9,867 nucleotides of DNA from Selenomonadaceae bacterium (GTDB lineage: Bacteria > Bacillota > Negativicutes > Selenomonadales > Selenomonadaceae), in assembly GCA_017390245.1 (NCBI GenBank), contig JAFPCE010000122.1, positions 1 to 9,867 on the forward strand, given 5' to 3'. Positions 1 to 6,854 of the stretch are shown here, one piece after another; the first letter of the stretch is position 1, and each line of letters begins with the position of its first letter. Made by a program: the position numbers and the translations under genes. Under the pieces are notes generated by a model. It saw only the letters and a program-made list of their open reading frames with translations. It was not told the origin of the DNA and did no database searches.

Positions 1-846
1 AATTTCTGTACCTATTGCATAGTGCCTTATGTCCGTGGCCGTGAGCGGAGCCGTCTCCCTGAGGCTGTGGTAAAGGAAGTGCAGGAGGCTGCTAAGGATG
101 GCTTTAAGGAGGTTACGCTTTTAGGCCAGAATGTTAATTCCTATGGCAAGGATCACCAAAAGGCTACCTTTGCAGAGCTTTTAAAGCTGGTGGATGAGGT
201 TGAGGGCATCGAAAGAGTCCGGTACATGACCTCTCATCCCAAGGATTTAAGTGATGAGGTTATTGAGGTTATCAAAAATAGCAAGCATATCTGCAAGCAT
301 TTCCATCTGCCAGTGCAGTATGGCAGCAACAGGATTTTAAAGGCTATGAACCGTGTGTATACTGTGGAGTCCTACCGGGAGCTGGTGGCGAAAATCCGCC
401 AGGCTGTGCCAGACTGCTCACTGACTACGGATTTGATTGTGGGCTTTCCTGGGGAGACTGAGGAGGATTTCCAGCAGTTACTGGAGTTTTTAAAGGAAAT
501 CCGCTATGACCAGGCCTATACCTTTATTTATTCTAAGCGCTCTGGCACTCCGGCAGCGGAGATGGAAAACCAGGTAGAGGATGCCGTAAAGCACCAGCGT
601 CTCAACAAGCTGATGGAGGTGCAGAACCAGATTAGCCTGGAAATCAACCAGGCACTGGTGGGCAAGACATTAGAGGTTATGGCGGAAGGCCCTAGCCAGA
701 CTGATGACCAGGTGTGGACTGGCAGAACCAGTACCAACAAGATATTGCTGTGGCCTTATAAGGGCCAGGAGAAGCCAGGAGACCTGGTGAAGGTGAAGGT
801 TACCCATGCCCAGACCTGGCTGTTAAAGGGAGAGCTGGCAGAGTAA
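1..846 (+). CDS. miaB: tRNA-2-methylthio-N6-dimethylallyladenosine synthase MiaB, 5' truncated by window edge
   Basis: The reading frame is open from base 1, and the N-terminal part lies outside the window. MiaB is a radical-SAM enzyme that adds a methylthio group to i6A37 of tRNAs reading UNN codons. The first codons give NFCTYCIVPYVRGRERSR, the end of the radical-SAM CxxxCxxC iron-sulfur motif; two of its cysteines are visible (bases 7-9 and 16-18) and the first is just off the edge. Further family signatures are LLGQNVNSYG, RYMTSHPKD, HLPVQYGSNRILKAMNR and DLIVGFPGETEEDF. The last ~70 residues (from about base 620) match the TRAM RNA-binding domain. It lies 118 bp upstream of mutS on the same strand, an arrangement familiar from Firmicutes. 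Other methylthiotransferases (MtaB, RimO) are less likely because VPYVRGRERSR and the mutSL context are typical of MiaB. Confidence 0.95.
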   Translation, partial: NFCTYCIVPYVRGRERSRLPEAVVKEVQEAAKDGFKEVTLLGQNVNSYGKDHQKATFAELLKLVDEVEGIERVRYMTSHPKDLSDEVIEVIKNSKHICKHFHLPVQYGSNRILKAMNRVYTVESYRELVAKIRQAVPDCSLTTDLIVGFPGETEEDFQQLLEFLKEIRYDQAYTFIYSKRSGTPAAEMENQVEDAVKHQRLNKLMEVQNQISLEINQALVGKTLEVMAEGPSQTDDQVWTGRTSTNKILLWPYKGQEKPGDLVKVKVTHAQTWLLKGELAE

Positions 847-872
847 AGGCTGTCTGTTAAAGGGCAGCTGGC
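820..872 (+). repeat. Imperfect direct repeat spanning the miaB stop codon
   Basis: CTGTTAAAGGGAGAGCTGGC (820-839, coding the LLKGEL tail of MiaB) recurs as CTGTTAAAGGGCAGCTGGC at 854-872, just after the stop codon. The period is 34 bp, with about two differences. It looks like a short tandem duplication of the gene's 3' end. Confidence 0.6.
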
Positions 873-950
873 TGGTAACGCAGGGCTGGTGCTAGTAAAA
901 AGCGGGGGGCTGCAGGGTTCAGCCATTTCAGGCAAGGGCGCAGTGGCGTC

Positions 951-956
951 AGGGAG
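951..956 (+). promoter_or_regulatory. Ribosome binding site of mutS
   Basis: AGGGAG lies 8 nt upstream of the ATG at 965. No in-frame start codon is visible in the bases directly upstream, so this site supports 965 as the mutS start. I found no convincing promoter or terminator in 847-964, so co-transcription with miaB is plausible. Confidence 0.6.
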
Positions 957-964
957 ATACAAGT

Positions 965-3652
965 ATGGAATTAACACCAATGATGCAGCAGTATATGGAC
1001 GTGAAGCAGGAGCATCCAGATGAAATCCTCTTTTTCCGTTTGGGGGATTTCTATGAGATGTTTTTTGCTGATGCTGTTACTGCTTCCAGGGAGCTGGGGC
1101 TGACCTTAACCAGCCGCAGTGGTGATACAGAGAAAAATCCTATGTGCGGCATACCTTATCATGCTGCAGATTCATATATAAGCAAGCTAATCGCCAAGGG
1201 GTACAAAATCGCCATAGCTGAGCAAATAGGCGACCCCAAGGCCAAGGGCTTAACCAAGCGTGAGGTTATCAAGGTTATTACTCCAGGTACTATTCTGTCA
1301 GAAAATGCCTTGAAGTCTGCCCAGAATAACTATATTGCCCTGGTGTATGAGGCTGGGGAAAGCATTATCTTAGCTGGTGCGGATATTTCTACTGGTGAGT
1401 GCTTTTATGGCACTTATACTGGTGCTGACCGCTGCCAGGGGCTCTATGATGAGCTGTACCGTCTGATGCTGCCAGAGCTGGTGGTGCTGGGGGAGCTGAG
1501 CTTTCAGAAGGAGCTGGAGGAGTTTGTTAAGCTTAGGCTGGCTCATTGCACCTTTTCCAGGGTAAGTGAACCAGAAAAGCACGTGCAGGATATGCTTATC
1601 CAGCATTTTGATATAAATAACCGTCCAGAGGGGGAGGCGGCAGAGATAGCTGTGGCTTCTCTTTTAGGGTATCTGCATGCTACTGTGAGAACGGATTTAT
1701 CCCATTTGTCCCAGCTGTCTAAGCTGGATTATTCGGAAAAGCTAGTGGTGGATACCTATACCCTGCGGAATCTGGAGATTACCAGAAACCTTCGGGATGG
1801 GGGCAAAAAGGATACCCTGTTAGATGTGCTGGATTTTACCCATACGGCTATGGGAGCAAGGCTGTTAAAGAAATGGCTGGAAGCCCCTTTAATCAATATC
1901 AATGATATTAATAACCGCCTGGATGGCGTTAGTGAGCTGGTGGATGATTTCACCATGCGGCAGGAGCTGCAGGAGGCCTGCAAGGGCATCTATGACTTTG
2001 AGCGGCTGCTGACCCGTATGGAGGTTGGTACTGCTAATGCCAGGGATATGGTGGCCTTGAGGAGTTCCTTGCAGAAGCTGCCGCCTATCAAGCAGAGTCT
2101 GGAGAAGGCCAGAACCAGTCTTTTGCAGAAGTGCAATCAGGGGATTGTGCTGTTTGATGATCTGGCGGAGCTTTTGCAGGAGGCCATTGTGGATGATCCG
2201 GGGCTCACTATCCGTGACGGGGGCATTATCCGGGATGGCTACAATGCTGAGCTGGATGAGTACCGCAGGATTTCACGTGACAGCAAGCAGATGCTGCAGA
2301 CCATGGAGGAGCAGGAAAAGGAAAAGACTGGCATCCGGGCGCTGAAAATCGGCTATAATAAGGTCTTCGGCTACTATATCGAGGTGCGCAGCAGCGGGGC
2401 CAGCCTGGTGCCAGACCACTATATCCGCAAGCAGACCCTGGCCAATGCGGAAAGGTATATCACAGAAGAGCTGAAGGAGTTTGAAACCAAAATCCTGGGA
2501 GCTCATGAGAAAATCGTAACTATTGAGTATAATCTCTTTACAGAAATCCGGGAGAAGATTAAGGCCAAGCTGGGAGAAATCCAGGCTACTGCCAGGGAGA
2601 TTGCCATTTTGGATGTACTTAGCGGCTTAGCTGAGGCTGCTGCCAGCTACAATTATGTGCGTCCTCAGCTGGTAATGAATGGCGAAATAGATATTAAGGA
2701 TGGCCGTCATCCTCTGGTGGAGCGGATTTTAAAGCGGGAAATGTTTGTGCCTAATGATACTAAGCTGAATCACAGCAATTGTGAAATCATGCTCATAACA
2801 GGTCCTAACATGGCTGGTAAGTCCACATATATGCGCCAGGCGGCCCTTTTAACTCTCATGGCCCAGGCTGGCAGCTTTATTCCGGCCCGTGAGGCGGTTA
2901 TATCCCCAGTGGACAGGATATTTACCCGTATTGGTGCCAGTGATGACCTGGTTAGCGGTCAGAGTACCTTTATGGTGGAAATGAATGAGGTGGCCCAGAT
3001 ATTAAAGTATGCTACCAGAGACAGCCTGGTGATACTGGATGAAATCGGCCGTGGTACTAGTACCTTTGATGGCATGAGCATTGCCAGGGCGGTGATAGAG
3101 CATATCCGGGAGAAAATCCACGCCAAGACGTTATTTGCTACCCATTATCATGAGCTGACGGATTTAGAAGATGATTTAATTAAAAATTACTGCATAGCTG
3201 TTAAGGAAAAGGGTACAGATATTAATTTCCTGCGGCGGATAATCCAAGGGTCAGCGGATAAGTCCTACGGTATCCATGTGGCAAGGCTGGCTGGCCTGCC
3301 TAAGGTGGTTACCAAGCGGGCTGAAGGCATCCTGGCTAATCTGGAGGAAAATGCCGCTAAGGTACACCAGCAGATGGTGGCGGAAGCAGGGGCAGATAGT
3401 ACTGGTACAGGTGCTGGCCATGGTGCAGGTGCTGGCAATGGTTTTGGCAGTACAGGTAATATAGGAAATAATAGTGCTTCGGGCAAAGTTAAGAAAAATC
3501 AGGATAGTGACTGGGGCATGGGTTCTCTCTTTGGCAGCAGTCTCAGTGATGAGCTGCAGAAGCTGGACATCATGACCATGACACCGATAGAGGCACTGAA
3601 CGAGTTATACAGACTGCAGCAGCAGGCAAGAGAGGAGGCAGGCCAGGGATGA
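965..3652 (+). CDS. mutS: DNA mismatch repair protein MutS
   Basis: MutS binds base mismatches and small loops in DNA and recruits MutL using an ATP-driven clamp. At 895 aa it is slightly longer than usual (about 850-870). The N-terminal mismatch-binding domain carries the Phe-x-Glu motif at F29-Y30-E31 (GDFYEMF). The core and lever domains include LLKKWLEAPL and GYNKVFGYYIEV. The ATPase domain has Walker A GPNMAGKST at about residue 613, ASDDLVSGQSTFMVEM, Walker B LVILDEIGRGTSTFDG with D692/E693, and FATHYHEL. The GIHVARLAGLP helix region follows. An unusual Gly-rich linker (about residues 807-841) separates the ATPase from a conserved C-terminal helical tail (SDELQKLDIMTMTPIEALNEL). The stop codon overlaps the mutL start, so the two are probably translationally coupled. 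This is MutS1, not MutS2: it has the mismatch-binding domain and no Smr domain. Confidence 0.98.
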   Translation: MELTPMMQQYMDVKQEHPDEILFFRLGDFYEMFFADAVTASRELGLTLTSRSGDTEKNPMCGIPYHAADSYISKLIAKGYKIAIAEQIGDPKAKGLTKREVIKVITPGTILSENALKSAQNNYIALVYEAGESIILAGADISTGECFYGTYTGADRCQGLYDELYRLMLPELVVLGELSFQKELEEFVKLRLAHCTFSRVSEPEKHVQDMLIQHFDINNRPEGEAAEIAVASLLGYLHATVRTDLSHLSQLSKLDYSEKLVVDTYTLRNLEITRNLRDGGKKDTLLDVLDFTHTAMGARLLKKWLEAPLININDINNRLDGVSELVDDFTMRQELQEACKGIYDFERLLTRMEVGTANARDMVALRSSLQKLPPIKQSLEKARTSLLQKCNQGIVLFDDLAELLQEAIVDDPGLTIRDGGIIRDGYNAELDEYRRISRDSKQMLQTMEEQEKEKTGIRALKIGYNKVFGYYIEVRSSGASLVPDHYIRKQTLANAERYITEELKEFETKILGAHEKIVTIEYNLFTEIREKIKAKLGEIQATAREIAILDVLSGLAEAAASYNYVRPQLVMNGEIDIKDGRHPLVERILKREMFVPNDTKLNHSNCEIMLITGPNMAGKSTYMRQAALLTLMAQAGSFIPAREAVISPVDRIFTRIGASDDLVSGQSTFMVEMNEVAQILKYATRDSLVILDEIGRGTSTFDGMSIARAVIEHIREKIHAKTLFATHYHELTDLEDDLIKNYCIAVKEKGTDINFLRRIIQGSADKSYGIHVARLAGLPKVVTKRAEGILANLEENAAKVHQQMVAEAGADSTGTGAGHGAGAGNGFGSTGNIGNNSASGKVKKNQDSDWGMGSLFGSSLSDELQKLDIMTMTPIEALNELYRLQQQAREEAGQG
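3407..3442 (+). repeat. 18-bp in-frame tandem repeat in the mutS linker
   Basis: ACAGGTGCTGGCCATGGT (3407-3424) is followed directly by GCAGGTGCTGGCAATGGT (3425-3442). The copies differ at two or three positions and encode Gly/Ala-rich hexapeptides in the MutS C-terminal linker. The period is a multiple of three, so copy-number changes would keep the frame. Confidence 0.7.
3633..3638 (+). promoter_or_regulatory. Ribosome binding site of mutL inside mutS
   Basis: A consensus AGGAGG lies within the last codons of mutS, 10 nt before the mutL ATG at 3649. It fixes the mutL start at the overlapping stop/start junction. Confidence 0.75.
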
Positions 3653-5820
3653 GCTTTGTACACGTCTTAGATGATAATACCATTAACAAAATAGCAGCTG
3701 GTGAGGTGGTGGAGCGTCCAGCTTCCGTAGTGAAGGAGCTGGTGGAAAACTCCATTGATGCCAGGGCAGACCGCATAGAGGTGGAAATTTTAGCTGGAGG
3801 TACCAGCTATATGCGTATCACCGACAATGGTATAGGCATGAGTAAGGAGGATGCAGGTATGGCTATTTTGCGTCATGCTACCAGCAAAATCCTGAAGGTA
3901 GACGATTTGCAAAGCATAGATACTCTGGGCTTTCGAGGTGAGGCTCTGCCTAGTATTGCCGCTGTATCCAGGTTTTCCCTTACAACCCGGCAGGCTGGTG
4001 CAGAGCTGGGAACGGCTATTTCCATTACCGGGGGACGGGACATGGAAATTGAGGATACTGGCTGCAGCTTAGGTACTACCATTAAGGTAGAGGATTTGTT
4101 TTTTAACACACCTGCCAGAAAGAAATTTTTAAAAACTACTAATACTGAAGGCAGTAAAATCAATGAATTTATCATTAAGCTGGCTATTAGCAATCCTCAG
4201 ATTGCCTTTAAATTAATATCCAATAACAAAACTGTAGTGTCCACTCCAGGTAACGGCAGTCTTTTTGATACCATTAAGGCGCTGTATGGCACAACTGTGG
4301 GGGAGTCACTGCTGGAGATTGATTTTGCTGATAGTGAGGCAGAGGTGGAGCTAAAGGGCTATGTGTCTAAGCCATCTACTATCCGCAGCAGCCGCAGCTG
4401 GCAGACCCTGCTGGTAAATGGCAGGATTATCAGCAACAGGGCTATTTCCAAGGCTATAGATAATGCTTATCATGCGCTGATACCCCGCTCTGGTTATCCT
4501 CTGGTGGCTTTAAATATCACAGTGCCTCAGAATACCATTGATGTTAATGTACATCCTCAGAAGAGCGAGCTGAAGTTTGAGGATGAAAGCAGGATTTTCA
4601 AGGCAGTGTATAAGGCGGTTCTTGAGGCTGTCCATGCTGAGGGCTCTGAGCTAAGTGACAGGGCAGCCCAGGTGGAAATGGGAGCTGTGCAGCGGCATAT
4701 CACCAACAGCATGGGGAATTTAGCTGAGATAGCACGGCCTATGACTGGTGCTGACAGAAGTAATGGCTTTAGTGGCGGCCATGGTTTTGGGAGTTTTTCT
4801 GGCGGTGCAGCAGCTGGCAGTCATAGCTTTGGCAATGGTGGCAGTATGGCAGGGTCAGATAGACCAGCTGGCTTTAGCGGTATTGCTGAAGGCCATGGCC
4901 AGTGGCAGATGAACAGCCTGCCGAATCTGGATGCTAGCGATGGCAGTGGTATAAATAGAAATGGTATAAATGGAAATGGTATCGGTATAAATGGTATCAG
5001 TACAAGTGGCAGTGATTATAGCGAGAGCCAGCAGGGGGGACTGGGGATACCAAGTCCTGCCTACGAGATGCGCCAGCAGGAGCAGGGCGGTGTCAGAAAT
5101 ATGGGCATGCGCCAGGTGGTGGACAAAGAAACTGGAGAAATCCATCTGGTAAACAGCTCTGAGCCTAGCCTTGATAAGTCACTGGCTGATGCAGAGACAC
5201 TGGCCAGCCTTAGTGCAGAGCCTGCAGTGCAGTCAAGGCAGAATAATGGCAAAATGGTGCCTATAGGCCAGGTGGATAATACCTATATTATTGCCCAGGA
5301 CAGGGATGGCCTTTATATCGTTGATCAGCATGCTGCCCATGAGCGGATTCTCTATGACCGCTTTGCCAGCCAGGCTGACAGGATACCAGCCCAGCAGCTT
5401 TTAGTGCATCTTTTGCTGGATTTCAGTACTGGTGAAGCCCAGCTTATTGAGAAGAACCAGCAGCTGTTTTTAAGCCTGGGCTTTGGGTTAGAGCCTAGTG
5501 GTGATAACCAGTTCCGCTTGACGGAGGTGCCGGCAGATATTCCTGTGGGAGAAGCTGAGGAGATTATCCGGGAGATTCTCACGGATTTAAATGATATGCA
5601 CCAGCCAACGGCGGCAGAGCTACGGCATGCCTGTCTGGCTACCACAGCCTGCAAGGCGGCTATCAAGGCGGGCTTTCCCCTGAGCTTCCATCAGATGGAG
5701 ATTATCCTAGAGGAGCTGAATGCTTCTGATATGCCATATACCTGCCCTCACGGCAGACCGACTATTTTGAAGTTTAGCAGTGATGAGCTGGCCAAAATGT
5801 TTAAGCGTACTGGCTTTTAA
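3649..5820 (+). CDS. mutL: DNA mismatch repair protein MutL (endonuclease type)
   Basis: MutL couples mismatch recognition by MutS to strand incision and removal. It has 723 aa against about 600-650 in most relatives; the excess is a low-complexity Gly/Ser/Asn linker at about residues 362-465. The N-terminal GHKL ATPase has E30 and N34 in KELVENSIDA, DNGIGM (59-64), HATSKI and GFRGEAL (94-100), then DLFFNTPARKKFLK and the transducer domain with NVHPQKSELKF. The C-terminal domain (from about 535) has QVDNTYIIAQ, the endonuclease motif DQHAAHERILYD (559-570), ACKAAIKAG (667-675) and CPHGRPT (699-705). This is the metal-dependent nicking type found in bacteria lacking MutH. Two details deviate from family consensus: the last motif glutamate is Asp570, and the beta-clamp-binding motif reads QQLLVH (582-587), with His where Pro is usual. 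Confidence 0.98.
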   Translation: MSFVHVLDDNTINKIAAGEVVERPASVVKELVENSIDARADRIEVEILAGGTSYMRITDNGIGMSKEDAGMAILRHATSKILKVDDLQSIDTLGFRGEALPSIAAVSRFSLTTRQAGAELGTAISITGGRDMEIEDTGCSLGTTIKVEDLFFNTPARKKFLKTTNTEGSKINEFIIKLAISNPQIAFKLISNNKTVVSTPGNGSLFDTIKALYGTTVGESLLEIDFADSEAEVELKGYVSKPSTIRSSRSWQTLLVNGRIISNRAISKAIDNAYHALIPRSGYPLVALNITVPQNTIDVNVHPQKSELKFEDESRIFKAVYKAVLEAVHAEGSELSDRAAQVEMGAVQRHITNSMGNLAEIARPMTGADRSNGFSGGHGFGSFSGGAAAGSHSFGNGGSMAGSDRPAGFSGIAEGHGQWQMNSLPNLDASDGSGINRNGINGNGIGINGISTSGSDYSESQQGGLGIPSPAYEMRQQEQGGVRNMGMRQVVDKETGEIHLVNSSEPSLDKSLADAETLASLSAEPAVQSRQNNGKMVPIGQVDNTYIIAQDRDGLYIVDQHAAHERILYDRFASQADRIPAQQLLVHLLLDFSTGEAQLIEKNQQLFLSLGFGLEPSGDNQFRLTEVPADIPVGEAEEIIREILTDLNDMHQPTAAELRHACLATTACKAAIKAGFPLSFHQMEIILEELNASDMPYTCPHGRPTILKFSSDELAKMFKRTGF
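4948..4998 (+). repeat. 15-bp in-frame repeats in the mutL linker
   Basis: GGTATAAATAGAAAT (4948-4962) and GGTATAAATGGAAAT (4963-4977) are adjacent, near-identical units. Partial units follow: GGTATC at 4978, GGTATAAAT at 4984 and GGTATC at 4993. They encode Gly-Ile-Asn-rich peptide in the MutL linker. Such arrays are prone to slippage, but changes of whole 15-bp units keep the frame. Confidence 0.75.
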
Positions 5821-5914
5821 GCTGGCTAATGGCTATAGATACAGGCGGTTATATAATGTTTAAACGTACCGGCTTTTAATTTGCTAAGGGATATAAATAC
5901 AGGAGATTATATTT
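5797..5914 (+). repeat. 59-bp imperfect tandem duplication of the mutL 3' end
   Basis: Copy 1 (5797-5855) holds the last seven codons of mutL, its stop and 35 downstream bases. Copy 2 starts at 5856 and is entirely intergenic. The 24-base coding part differs at only two sites (AAG/AAA and ACT/ACC, both synonymous). The rest aligns with more changes and small gaps but shares GCTAA, ATACAGG and TTATAT. Copy 2 ATG is not in the mutL frame; it would encode only MFKRTGF followed by a stop. Confidence 0.8.
5901..5905 (+). promoter_or_regulatory. Ribosome binding site of the RsmJ-like gene
   Basis: AGGAG stands 14 nt before the ATG at 5920, a longer spacing than ideal. An in-frame TAG at 5914-5916 rules out any earlier start. 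The site lies inside copy 2 of the mutL-tail duplication. Confidence 0.5.
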
Positions 5915-5919
5915 AGTAC

Positions 5920-6702
5920 ATGAAAACCATTGTGACCACAGACAGGAAATGCCATAGTGACAGTGTTGCTTTAGCTGGGGAGATGGCGGCAAAGCTGAAT
6001 ATAGAGCTGATAGACAGAAACCAGCAGTCTGTGGCAGGCATGATGCGGCGCTATGAGGCCCAGGCTGTGCTGGTGGCTAAGGGCAAGGAGTTGCACCTGT
6101 ACACGGCAGAGGGGGAGCTGTTTTTCCATCCTAATATGTCACAGCTGCGGGTGAAGAATATCCGCCTGGGGGACAAGGACCACATGGCTGAGGCGATGGA
6201 GCTTAAGGAAGGCATGTCGGTGCTGGACTGTACCTTAGGCTTTGGGGCTGATGCTATAGTGGCCAGCTTTGTCGTGGGAGAGTCGGGGCGGGTAACTGGC
6301 ATAGAGGCAAGTCCCTTGATAGCTGCTGTTACAGGCTATGGATTGCAGAATTTCTTAGCCAGCAATTATGAGCTGCACGCTGCCATGCGCAGGATAGAGG
6401 TCCATAACAGTGACGCTTTGGATTTTTTGCGGCAGCAGGCAGATAAAAGCTACGATGTGGTGTACTTTGATCCCATGTTCCGCCATCCTCTGAGAAGCAG
6501 TACCAATATCAATCCACTCCGCAGTGTGGCAGATGCCAGGGCGTTAACTGTGGAAGCAGTGACTGAGGCTAAAAGGGTAGCCAGACGCCGTGTGGTTATG
6601 AAGGAAGCCAGGGGCAGCGCTGAATTTGCCCGTTTAGGCTTTGCAAAAATAGCCGGTGGCAAGTGGTCTAAGATTAATTTTGGCATTATTTCTGTGGAAT
6701 AG
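5920..6702 (+). CDS. RsmJ-like class I SAM-dependent methyltransferase
   Basis: This 260-aa protein resembles the RsmJ family; E. coli RsmJ methylates G1516 of 16S rRNA. The SAM-binding motif I is VLDCTLGFGADAIVAS with D103, comparable to VDATAGLGRDAFVLA of E. coli RsmJ as I recall it. The family-typical catalytic motif VVYFDPMFRHP has D184, and KRVARRRVVMKEA follows. The N-terminus (TTDRKCHSDSVALAGEMAAKLNIELIDR) also matches the family layout. No signal peptide or membrane segment is seen, so it is cytosolic. It starts 99 bp after mutL with no terminator between, so it is probably in the same transcript. The miaB gene upstream makes a loose RNA-modification and DNA-repair cluster. Family assignment is fairly firm; the exact rRNA target in Firmicutes is inference. 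Confidence 0.75.
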   Translation: MKTIVTTDRKCHSDSVALAGEMAAKLNIELIDRNQQSVAGMMRRYEAQAVLVAKGKELHLYTAEGELFFHPNMSQLRVKNIRLGDKDHMAEAMELKEGMSVLDCTLGFGADAIVASFVVGESGRVTGIEASPLIAAVTGYGLQNFLASNYELHAAMRRIEVHNSDALDFLRQQADKSYDVVYFDPMFRHPLRSSTNINPLRSVADARALTVEAVTEAKRVARRRVVMKEARGSAEFARLGFAKIAGGKWSKINFGIISVE

Positions 6703-6704
6703 TT

Positions 6705-6733
6705 TTGTCAGAGAAGATTTTTTCCGATAATAT
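6705..6733 (+). promoter_or_regulatory. Possible sigma-70-type promoter for the JetD-like gene
   Basis: TTGTCA (6705-6710, 5/6 to the -35 consensus) lies 17 nt from TAATAT (6728-6733, 4/6 to the -10 consensus). The region 6703-6854 is clearly AT-rich compared with the flanking genes. An overlapping TATAAA at 6731-6736 is an alternative -10, but with a 20-nt spacer. Confidence 0.35.
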
Positions 6734-6776
6734 AAATGTATTGTGATTAAATTTGTGCTAAAGCTAAAAATCAAGT

Positions 6777-6849
6777 TAAAGGGATTTATTGAACAGGGAT
6801 GTGGCTTAATAAAGGATTTTTAAATTATTAAGCTATAAACAGGGATGTG
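6777..6849 (+). repeat. Imperfect tandem repeat in the leader of the JetD-like gene
   Basis: AACAGGGATGTG occurs at 6792-6803 and again at 6838-6849, a 46-bp shift. Each copy is preceded by a related AAAGG(G)ATTT stretch (near 6777 and 6812). The second copy supplies the ribosome binding site (AGGGATGTGA, 4 nt before the ATG at 6855). The first copy has no start codon in place. Confidence 0.55.
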
Positions 6850-6854
6850 ACAGC

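Noticed and set aside
908..924. GGCTG/CAGCC hairpin between miaB and mutS as a terminator
   Set aside because: The stem is only 5 bp and no T-run follows.
3873..4193. A 106-codon - strand open frame inside mutL
   Set aside because: It is fully inside the conserved ATPase domain of mutL and without own signals, so it is a shadow.
4948..4998. A CRISPR-like array
   Set aside because: The 15-bp units are adjacent without spacers, are in frame inside mutL and encode low-complexity linker.
5856..5879. A 7-codon mini-ORF (MFKRTGF) as a gene
   Set aside because: It is explained by duplication of the mutL end. No independent evidence of translation exists, so it is treated as part of the repeat.
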